This document shows positions 1 through 6,414 of a DNA stretch of 7,027 bases, in pieces. The notes beneath the pieces were generated by a model. It saw only the letters and a program-made list of their open reading frames with translations. It was not told the DNA's origin and made no database searches. This DNA is from Bacteroidota bacterium (GTDB taxonomy: Bacteria; Bacteroidota; Bacteroidia; Bacteroidales; Paludibacteraceae): the NCBI GenBank assembly GCA_021804525.1, contig JAJZHJ010000067.1, positions 1 to 7,027 on the forward strand, in the 5' to 3' direction. The position numbers and the translations under genes are program-made. How positions within the stretch are numbered: position 1 is the first letter of the stretch; each line of letters begins with the position of its first letter.

Positions 1-648
1 CTCGGGGAATGGAATATGAAAAAAAGCCAGGGAAGGAAGCGGATAACCCTGTTTTGAAGTATATTTTATGCTTTGCCTTCTGTACCAAGCTATCTGATTA
101 CCTCTGATCCAGTCATAGTACCCTAACGTGGAATCGTGCGTATATGAATTGGAATCAAATAAGTAAATAATCCACTTATTCGAGGTTCCATCATCTGATT
201 TTATTGGCAATGTACAATTCCCAACACCTTGAATGGTACTATCGCTGTTGTAAGTCAAATTATAAGGATTGGCTTGAATAATTTTCAACATTTGCTGTTT
301 ACTCAGGTCAGTTTCCGTATCATGATTGCCAAATGTGATTGCAAAAGGCACTTTAGTTTCTAACATGAGCTGTGTAATCTTTCTCCAGGCAACGGCAGCC
401 CCTTTTGACACTACAATATCACCGGTGAAAACTACCAGATCAGGTTTTTCTGCCTGAATGACATCACGCATTAGCAACATAGTGCTGTCATTTTCTTTTT
501 GATAGTTACTCTTCTCAATCCAGTGAAGATCAGTAAATTGAACAATCTTAAATTTATCGTTATGAAACTTTAGAATGGGGATGCTACCGGCTATCTCCGA
601 ATAAGCACTCATTAAAAATAGCAAATAATATAGTCTAACTTTCTTCAT
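1..648 (-). CDS. Exported calcineurin-like metallophosphoesterase (Dcr2 / purple acid phosphatase-like), C-terminus cut by window edge
   Basis: The frame opens with ATG at 648-646 and stays open for 216 codons to the window edge, so the C-terminal part and stop lie outside. The first ~22 residues (MKKVRLYYLLFLMS...) are basic then hydrophobic and look like a signal peptide, so the enzyme should act in the periplasm or outside the cell. The metallophosphoesterase metal-site motifs occur in order: QFTDLHW with D40 and H42, FTGDIV with D77, FGNHD with N108 and H109, and AFFHIPFPE with H211. The FFHIP-type motif and the spacing match the Dcr2-like branch of PF00149; members are usually about 320-400 residues, so roughly a third is missing. 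The reaction is expected to be two-metal hydrolysis of phosphate mono- or diesters; the substrate cannot be read from the sequence. No Shine-Dalgarno precedes the start, as is usual in this phylum. It lies 592 bp downstream of susD on the same strand and may be transcribed separately. Confidence 0.93.
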   Translation of the reverse strand, partial: MKKVRLYYLLFLMSAYSEIAGSIPILKFHNDKFKIVQFTDLHWIEKSNYQKENDSTMLLMRDVIQAEKPDLVVFTGDIVVSKGAAVAWRKITQLMLETKVPFAITFGNHDTETDLSKQQMLKIIQANPYNLTYNSDSTIQGVGNCTLPIKSDDGTSNKWIIYLFDSNSYTHDSTLGYYDWIRGNQIAWYRRQSIKYTSKQGYPLPSLAFFHIPFPE

Positions 649-1240
649 TTTTATACAAACTAAAATTGAATGATTAGGGCTTGCAATTCGGTGTTACTTT
701 GAAGAGGAATATAATAAAAGTGGCAATCTAAAAATAGACTTTTTAACTGAGAATCATCAGCACATGCCATAAAAGAACATTTCCTCAATGGAGCCAAAAC
801 TCACTTCAAATTGCCGCTTTTAAAAATCAACTATGGAAGTCTTTGGAGCTTTTGCGCTGTTGGACTTTCTCAAAAATAACCATGAAAGCGATATATGAAG
901 TACGCTCATTGAAACAATAGTAGGAAATGCTTCACTTAAGATATTAAATAACTAATCCGCAGATTTTTGAATAGTGCAAACTTATGACCCTCTGTTTTAA
1001 TTTTGGCATTACATGTCGATGCCACCAAGATCACTTAATTTGAACCTTCTTTGAAACTATGCACATCACCCATAAGTCCTCAATTGTCTTTTGTAAACTT
1101 TCAATGGCTTAACCACTCTTAAAGTCAATTGATTATTATGATTAAGTTGCATTTATTGGGGACATGTCTGCTTTATCCTATAACCTAAAAACAAGCACTT
1201 TACCCAACAAATGCAACTTTTTGAATTAGTTAATTAGATA
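649..1240. other. Long spacer between susD and the phosphoesterase gene, no convincing gene
   Basis: Both strands are broken by frequent stops and only very short frames exist. On the minus strand a stop-free run of about 43 codons at roughly 824-952 and one of about 32 codons just upstream lack recognisable domains, and I do not call them genes. The side next to susD holds the strong inverted repeat at 1144-1219, described separately. Weaker structure includes an imperfect 11-bp inverted repeat (1081-1091 with 1121-1131, one mismatch) and a 6-bp TGGCAT/ATGCCA stem near 1004-1024. Just before the phosphoesterase start, the minus strand reads TTGC (686-683), 20 bp, then TAGTTTG (662-656). This weakly resembles the Bacteroidota housekeeping promoter (TTTG at -33, TAnnTTTG at -7) but is one base short in the -7 element and would leave almost no leader. 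The length suggests either a separate promoter for the phosphatase or a decayed insertion. Confidence 0.6.
1144..1219 (-). repeat. 17-bp near-perfect inverted repeat after susD: long hairpin, possible transcript end or small inverted-repeat element
   Basis: The left arm at 1144-1160 reads AAGTTGCATTTATTGGG and the right arm at 1203-1219 reads CCCAACAAATGCAACTT. They are reverse complements at 16 of 17 positions, separated by 42 nt. The one difference (A1155 against C1208) becomes a G-U wobble in RNA copied from the minus strand, the susD direction, so that RNA can form 17 continuous pairs, whereas plus-strand RNA would have an A-C mismatch. A further 5-bp stem (1169-1173 with 1193-1197) can form inside the loop. 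The structure begins 22 nt after the susD stop. No U-tract follows it in the minus direction, so it is not a textbook intrinsic terminator; a T-run (1218-1222) follows it only on the plus strand. It may protect the 3' end of the susCD mRNA, reduce read-through to the phosphatase gene, or be a miniature element of about 76 bp. I see no target-site duplication at its borders. Confidence 0.85.
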
Positions 1241-2773
1241 TTATTGTAAATACCATGGTATTCCATCAGTTCCATCATATCCATTGTACTGCTCTTGAAC
1301 TGCCTTTTTATAGTTTACAGGGTTAGTTAATTTCTCATTTTGATCATACATCCAGCGTGTAGGATATACAGTCTTACTATCAGGATTCATACTCGTAGTT
1401 GGATCTAAAGGAAAGTTAGGATAGCCCGTACGAAGGAATTGAGCATAATTCCCCCCATTGCCTTGAAAGAAATCTAAAAGCCATCTTTGTGTCCATATCT
1501 GGTGCAAACGATCAGTTGTAGTTCCTGTTGTTGCATAAGCAGCCGCACCAGTAAAATAATTATCAATATAGGTCTGATCAATAGCCATTCCATGAGTATA
1601 TGAAGCCGGTGCAGAAGGCAAGGTCATATAATAACTAAGTATGGACTTTACTCCGTTTTCGTAGTAATCTTTTGCATTGCCGGAAACCCAACCTTCTTCA
1701 ATTGCTTCAGCAATAATAAAGCACTGCTCCGAATAGGTAAATAAAAGCATAGGATCTCCCGCTTTAAATGCCACATAGCGTTTATTTAACAAAGAATACA
1801 TGCCATTTTGATTATTGAGAGCTAAAGCATCAGCCGATAATTCTGTGGGAGCACCTTCATAAGCAGCAGTATCATTTTCTTGTTTGCCACTATTAATCAA
1901 GGCTTGGGCTGGTTCAGCGAAATAAAACAACCTACGGTCATTAAAGTTTTTCAACGCATCAACCACTAACTTTGAAACACCATCATAAATCCGCGTACTT
2001 TCTCCACTCCAGAAAGGGTGAGATGCGTTTGGATTATCAGAATATACTAATTGAAAATTATCACTATTGTCAACCATTAAATGATTTGCAGCTACTATTT
2101 CAGCAAAACGAGCTTTTTGCGCTGGTGTAATTTGCTTACTAATAGTCTGCAATATTTTCAATTGCAGTGCATTACAAAGCATACGCCATTTGGTAACATC
2201 GCCATTGTACATTATATCACCATCAAAGTTTTGCCCTGTTGCAAAATCTTGTTCTGCAGTTTTCAAATCATTTAGTATTTCCACAAACACATCTGCTTGC
2301 TTATCATATTTGGGCTGATATATTCCTTCCTCTGCCATTCCCGCCTCTGAATATGGAATATCACCCATATCTAAGGTCATTGAAAATCCGTACCAGGCTT
2401 TCAAAAACAAAGCTAATCCTTGATATGAAGATTCTGTTGGCGTCCCTTTTGCAAATTCGACCATTCGTTTGAGATCAGTTAAGTTCACATACGATCCAAA
2501 ACTTCCATAAGGCCAATAAGAATAATAGTATTGGTAAGGATTAGGGTTGGTTTGAAGAATTGCCGTATGTTTACAAAATAAGTTTGCAGTAGAGAAATCC
2601 GTTGGATTAGGATTCCAAAACCTGAATGTACTTTCCAATACCCCAGTAGCAAGCATTGCAGGTGAAACAGAAGTTACTGCATCTGGGTTTGTATTTAATT
2701 CCACAAAATTGCTACATGAACTTGCAATTGTGATGGAAATTATGGTTGCAATTATGTAATATATTTTTTTCAT
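1241..2773 (-). CDS. SusD/RagB-family outer-membrane nutrient-binding lipoprotein
   Basis: The product has 510 residues, a normal SusD length. A lipoprotein signal (basic MKK, hydrophobic segment, ASSC with the lipidated Cys at 20) predicts export and lipid anchoring, with the protein on the cell surface. Mature sequence starting SNFVELNTNPDAVTSVSP matches the N-terminus of the SusD-like group often assigned to PF12771. Other family landmarks are MGDIPYSEAG (136-145), GDIMYNGDVTKWRML (about 185-199, before a helix of the TPR-like scaffold) and, near the C-terminus, LHQIWTQRWLLDFFQG followed by FLRTGYP. SusD proteins form the lid over the SusC barrel and bind ligand, commonly glycans or peptides; the ligand here is unknown. 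The ATG lies 10 bp after the susC stop, so the two are surely one operon and probably translationally linked. There is no Shine-Dalgarno, only TTTTAATAACTAAGC before the start. The frame is intact. Confidence 0.96.
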   Translation of the reverse strand: MKKIYYIIATIISITIASSCSNFVELNTNPDAVTSVSPAMLATGVLESTFRFWNPNPTDFSTANLFCKHTAILQTNPNPYQYYYSYWPYGSFGSYVNLTDLKRMVEFAKGTPTESSYQGLALFLKAWYGFSMTLDMGDIPYSEAGMAEEGIYQPKYDKQADVFVEILNDLKTAEQDFATGQNFDGDIMYNGDVTKWRMLCNALQLKILQTISKQITPAQKARFAEIVAANHLMVDNSDNFQLVYSDNPNASHPFWSGESTRIYDGVSKLVVDALKNFNDRRLFYFAEPAQALINSGKQENDTAAYEGAPTELSADALALNNQNGMYSLLNKRYVAFKAGDPMLLFTYSEQCFIIAEAIEEGWVSGNAKDYYENGVKSILSYYMTLPSAPASYTHGMAIDQTYIDNYFTGAAAYATTGTTTDRLHQIWTQRWLLDFFQGNGGNYAQFLRTGYPNFPLDPTTSMNPDSKTVYPTRWMYDQNEKLTNPVNYKKAVQEQYNGYDGTDGIPWYLQ

Positions 2774-2783
2774 TGCTTAGTTA

Positions 2784-5700
2784 TTAAAATGTTACTTTAA
2801 TATTACCACCAAGATACCTTACTGATGGATCAGAAAAGTCTTCTACGCCTCCGTCAGGGTCAGAATATTTGAATTGCTTTGCCCACAACAATACATTTTG
2901 TCCCACAAAACTGATAGATGCGGCTTTAGCCCACCCACGCAAAAATTTAACGGGAACAGTGTATGTTAATGAAATTTCACGAAGTTTCATGAAAGTTTTG
3001 GAATACGTGTCTGCACGACTTCCAGCACCTCCCCAGGCACTACTGTTATGTAAATCTATTATATACTGTTCATAGGTAGTTGCTACATCATTGGGGGCAA
3101 AAACACGAGTATCACTCGTAATATTACCATACTGATCATAAGTAACCGACCCTGACACCACTTTCACCCCCTTACCAACAAAGTTTTTGGAACCTGGCGT
3201 AGCAACATCTAATGCTCTGGCCGCTGTAACAGAATTGGGATGAACCCCTGCTTGCCACATATAGCTTTCTGTTCTTGTATTCATTATTCCTCCAACTGCA
3301 CCATCAACAGCTACATATAAGCTGAGGTTTTGATATCTTAAAGTAGCATGTACACCCCAGACAAAATCAGGATCACTCCAACCAAATAGTGAGTTATATT
3401 GACTATATTGGAGTCTCCCATTACTGAACACAAGATTTCCAGATGGATCGTGTATATAATCATTGCTTACAAAAGCATCAACACGGTTTCCAACCTTTAC
3501 CCATGGCTCTTTAGTTGAATAGGTTGAGTCTAACTTGGTATAATAGGTCGCATAACCTGAAAGGTTAATTCCTAAATCCAATTGCCAATCTTTATTCTTT
3601 AGTGGTGTGCCTGTAACTTCGAGCTCCCATCCACGACGAGTTCTTTGCTCTTTAGTATTAATATAGTTACTGTTGTACCCGGTTGCTGACGAAAGTGGCG
3701 CGTATTCCAAAAAGTCGTACATTAATTTACTATAGTAGGACATATCAACCATCAAACGATTTCTAAATACCATTCCTCGCATTCCCACCTCAAATGTATT
3801 AGCACTTTCAGGAAGGAGACCCGGCGAATATAACGAATTAGGAGCAGACGCACCATTCAAAGTATTCCAAATGCCACTGTTAATCGTATAAACACTATTC
3901 ACTGCATAAACATCAGCCGGTGTTTTTGACATTGTCCATGAACCTCTCACCTTCCATAGGTCAAGCCAATCTTTTGTACGTGGTAAAAGTTGTGAAATTA
4001 CAAAACTTCCTGCAACTGATGGATAAAAGTATGAACGTGTACTGACTGGCATTGTTGAACTCCAATCATTACGACCGGTTGCTTCTGCATATATTAATTT
4101 ATTCCATGATAAAGCGACACGTCCATAGAGCGAATTTACTTGCCGACGATTTGTGCTTGCTGATACATTAGCAGGATTAACCGATGCATTCAGGGAGAAA
4201 AACTCAGGCACAGAAATACCACCTACTGTATTAGCGTTCATATTATAATCTTGTTGAAAGAATATGGTCCCTCCTGCAAGATAATCTACCGTGAAATTAT
4301 CAAATGCCCTATTTCCAGTTAGTAAAAAATCACTATTGATACTAGATCCTTGAGTTTGTCCAACAACATAACCACCTGTCATATAGCCATTCCAAGTGTA
4401 TTGATTACCAGGCACACCTGTATTTCCTGTATATAGATATGATCCCCATGATGTCCTTAGCTGCCCTCGATTAGTATAAAAGTCAACTCCGGAACGAACA
4501 GTCGCTTTCAACCAGTTGGTAACATCATAGCTCGCAGACAAATCTGCATTAAAGATATCGCGTGTCTCCTCATTTGTTTTTTGGTATCTGTCGAAATAAG
4601 GGTTGTTTGAACCTGAAGGATAAGTCCAGTTTTGTGACTGGTCTTTTACAAGCCAATAGTTATTTTTGTAGTCCAAAATATTATAATCAGGAGATGACCA
4701 AATTAATAATGAATACATAGGGTCGTACGAAGTATACCCATTAGATCCCATATTAGGTGAAAATTGTCTGGCATACGATAAGTTTGAACTCAATTTGAAT
4801 TTATTCAAATTGATATCTCCACCGAAAGAGTAAGTATATTTATCCAATTTAGAATTGGGATATTGTCCCTTATTTTCTGTCCAGTTAAGCGAGCTTCTGA
4901 GAGAGACAACTTTATCTTTATACCCAACATTAACATTATTGTTGGTTACATAACCTTGTTCCAGAAAATTTTTAAAGTTATTTTTCCCAATAGGTAAATA
5001 TGGATAATCTCTGTAAACTTTCAAAATAGGGTCCCATTGATTTAGAATTTGTCCGTTCATGGTCGTTCCCCATGAACTATCAGAGTTTTTATCATAGGTA
5101 TTATTTTCACCACGGCCATAGACACTTTGCGTCTTTGGAATAGCTAAAAATCCAGCAGAGAACATGGTATTAGTTGCAAAATCTACAGATATTCCCCCTT
5201 TCCCTGTACTGCCATTTTTTGTTGTAACCAAAATCGCACCATTTGCTCCGCGAAAACCATAAAGAGCCGATGCTGTTGCACCTTTTAATACGCTCATTGA
5301 TTGTATATCTTCTGAAGATATATCGCTAAGAGTTTTATTAGCATAAGCTACTCCATCTATTACCAATAAGGGTGTCTCACCACGAATAGTTAACACTGGA
5401 GCAGCACCAAAATCGGTTGAATTTTCAACTAAAAGTCCTGCTACTTTCCCTGTCAGGGAGGTAGCAACATCAAGACCCGAAACTTTCTGTAAGTTTGCAC
5501 CGGATACCTCTTGAACCGAATACCCAAGGGCTTTTTCGGAACGTTTGATACCCAATGCGGTCACTACCACTTCGTTCAGAGCCTTAACACTTTCCACCAA
5601 TTGCACATTAATTACCGATGAATTTCCCACTAGCACATCTTTACTTTCCGAGCCGATATAGGAATATTGAATCACTGAATGAGCCGGAACCTCTAATGTA

Positions 5701-6218
5701 TACCGCCCATTCACATCCGTAATGGTACCTTTGTTTGTACCTTTAATTACCACACTTGCACCAATCAGTGGAGTCCCCTGATCATCTTTTACGACCCCTT
5801 CAATCCTTTTCATAATTGGTTGGGCACTATTGTTAATTTCAGGGTTATTGTTAAACAACAAAATTTGTTTATTTTTCAACTGAAACCCAATATTTTTTCC
5901 CTCGAAAATTTGTAATAAAACCTCTTTTAAGGGTTTATCCACAACATTTATCGTCACTTTTTGGTTGGTGTCAGTTGAGTTGTCGCTGTAGAAAAACTTA
6001 TATCCGGTCTGTTTACTCAGATCATTCAGTACATTTGACAGTGTTACATTTGCCGCATATAAGGTTACTTTCTTGTCTTGTGCAGCAAGAGTTTGGATGC
6101 CAATGAATTGTACCACAAACAAAAGCATCAGCACACTCAACATTCGCCCGCCAATAAAGGCACCACGAATAAAACTTCGAACAAAATCTGTTCTTGTTAC
6201 TTGTCGTTTACTGTTCAT
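2784..6218 (-). CDS. SusC/RagA-family TonB-dependent outer-membrane transporter with N-terminal STN signalling domain
   Basis: The product has 1144 residues. In order it shows: an extended signal peptide (basic residues 1-25, hydrophobic 27-46, likely cleavage around LAAQD); an STN (secretin/TonB N-terminal) domain at about 50-122 (VTLYAANVTLSNVLNDLS, PLKEVLLQIFEG); a carboxypeptidase-regulatory-like beta-sandwich at about 139-217 (IEGVVKDDQGTPLIGASV, TDVNGRYTLEV); the SusC signature NEVVVTALGIKR (215-226); a TonB plug at about 240-346 (LTIRG, PLLVIDGV, SVLKGATASALYG, GANGAILVTTKNG); then a 22-strand-type beta barrel ending GGNIKVTF. It would import ligand captured by the adjacent SusD using TonB/ExbBD energy. 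The STN domain marks transporters that signal to FecR, and a fecR gene lies directly upstream. The start is ATG at 6218; ATG 6143 (Met26) would also give a conventional signal peptide, but long basic leaders are common in SusC proteins. The plug is short between LTIRG and PLLVIDGV. The frame is intact. Confidence 0.97.
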   Translation of the reverse strand: MNSKRQVTRTDFVRSFIRGAFIGGRMLSVLMLLFVVQFIGIQTLAAQDKKVTLYAANVTLSNVLNDLSKQTGYKFFYSDNSTDTNQKVTINVVDKPLKEVLLQIFEGKNIGFQLKNKQILLFNNNPEINNSAQPIMKRIEGVVKDDQGTPLIGASVVIKGTNKGTITDVNGRYTLEVPAHSVIQYSYIGSESKDVLVGNSSVINVQLVESVKALNEVVVTALGIKRSEKALGYSVQEVSGANLQKVSGLDVATSLTGKVAGLLVENSTDFGAAPVLTIRGETPLLVIDGVAYANKTLSDISSEDIQSMSVLKGATASALYGFRGANGAILVTTKNGSTGKGGISVDFATNTMFSAGFLAIPKTQSVYGRGENNTYDKNSDSSWGTTMNGQILNQWDPILKVYRDYPYLPIGKNNFKNFLEQGYVTNNNVNVGYKDKVVSLRSSLNWTENKGQYPNSKLDKYTYSFGGDINLNKFKLSSNLSYARQFSPNMGSNGYTSYDPMYSLLIWSSPDYNILDYKNNYWLVKDQSQNWTYPSGSNNPYFDRYQKTNEETRDIFNADLSASYDVTNWLKATVRSGVDFYTNRGQLRTSWGSYLYTGNTGVPGNQYTWNGYMTGGYVVGQTQGSSINSDFLLTGNRAFDNFTVDYLAGGTIFFQQDYNMNANTVGGISVPEFFSLNASVNPANVSASTNRRQVNSLYGRVALSWNKLIYAEATGRNDWSSTMPVSTRSYFYPSVAGSFVISQLLPRTKDWLDLWKVRGSWTMSKTPADVYAVNSVYTINSGIWNTLNGASAPNSLYSPGLLPESANTFEVGMRGMVFRNRLMVDMSYYSKLMYDFLEYAPLSSATGYNSNYINTKEQRTRRGWELEVTGTPLKNKDWQLDLGINLSGYATYYTKLDSTYSTKEPWVKVGNRVDAFVSNDYIHDPSGNLVFSNGRLQYSQYNSLFGWSDPDFVWGVHATLRYQNLSLYVAVDGAVGGIMNTRTESYMWQAGVHPNSVTAARALDVATPGSKNFVGKGVKVVSGSVTYDQYGNITSDTRVFAPNDVATTYEQYIIDLHNSSAWGGAGSRADTYSKTFMKLREISLTYTVPVKFLRGWAKAASISFVGQNVLLWAKQFKYSDPDGGVEDFSDPSVRYLGGNIKVTF

Positions 6219-6221
6219 AAT

Positions 6222-6299
6222 TCATTTGTAATTTAAGATTAATACTAAAGTCAAAAACACCAAATTAAAAATAGATACCTCCTTTTTTTCTTGTTCCAT
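6222..6299 (-). CDS. Possible 25-residue membrane leader peptide ahead of susC (doubtful)
   Basis: An ATG at 6299-6297 opens a frame of 25 codons that ends in TGA at 6224-6222, only 3 nt before the susC ATG. The peptide would start MEQEKKEVS and continue as a nearly unbroken hydrophobic stretch, IFNLVFLTLVLIL, then NYK. A charged head plus one possible membrane segment is the usual look of small membrane proteins, and the close abutment could allow coupling to susC. Against it: there is no ribosome-binding site, AT-rich DNA readily gives codons for I, L, F, N and K, and the first codons overlap the best ECF-like -35 element, so if that promoter is real the main susC transcript begins inside this frame and excludes it. 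I recognise no family. Confidence 0.2.
   Translation of the reverse strand: MEQEKKEVSIFNLVFLTLVLILNYK
6271..6297 (-). promoter_or_regulatory. Candidate ECF-sigma promoter for susC
   Basis: On the minus strand GGAACAA (6297-6291) is followed by 15 nt and then TCTAT (6275-6271). GGAAC as the -35 core with 15-17 nt spacing to a TC-containing -10 is the general form of many ECF sigma promoters of the RpoE type. It would start transcription near 6265 and leave a leader of about 45 nt before the susC ATG. An ECF target is expected here because a FecR regulator is directly upstream and SusC has an STN domain. No good match to the Bacteroidota housekeeping pattern (TAnnTTTG) is present in the spacer; the closest is TATTTTG at 6339-6333. 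The specific motif used by Bacteroidota ECF factors is not something I can verify here, so this is a proposal from position and resemblance. Confidence 0.25.
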
Positions 6300-6414
6300 A
6301 GTAAAATGTTTTAATGATTAATAAAATACGAACAAAATACCTATTAGCTACTCAACACAATCGGACATACTTTTGGCTAACAACGAATTCTTCCGAAGTC
6401 AAGAATCACTGTTT

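Noticed and set aside
824..952. Minus-strand stop-free run of about 43 codons as a small gene
   Set aside because: Its only internal ATG gives 27 codons, there is no ribosome-binding signal or family resemblance, and runs this short are expected in noncoding DNA.
1081..1131. Imperfect 11-bp inverted repeat (CAATTGTCTTT with AAAGTCAATTG) as a second structured element
   Set aside because: One mismatch in 11 AT-rich bases over a spacer of this size is within what chance can produce, and no function-linked context supports it.
2081..2472. Two plus-strand open frames (64 and 77 codons) opposite susD
   Set aside because: They lie fully antisense to an intact, clearly recognisable SusD gene and show no domain or signal features of their own.
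2869..3075. Plus-strand open frame of 68 codons opposite the 3' end of susC
   Set aside because: It is antisense to the conserved C-terminal barrel strands of SusC and has no recognisable content.
6278..6282. GGAGG on the minus strand as a strong Shine-Dalgarno site
   Set aside because: The nearest in-range start codons are absent (a TTG is 14 nt away and susC starts about 60 nt away), and genes here do not use such sites; it is part of a purine-rich run.
6387..6406. ATTCTT/AAGAAT stem after fecR as an intrinsic terminator
   Set aside because: The stem is only 6 AT-rich pairs and no U-tract follows it on the minus strand.
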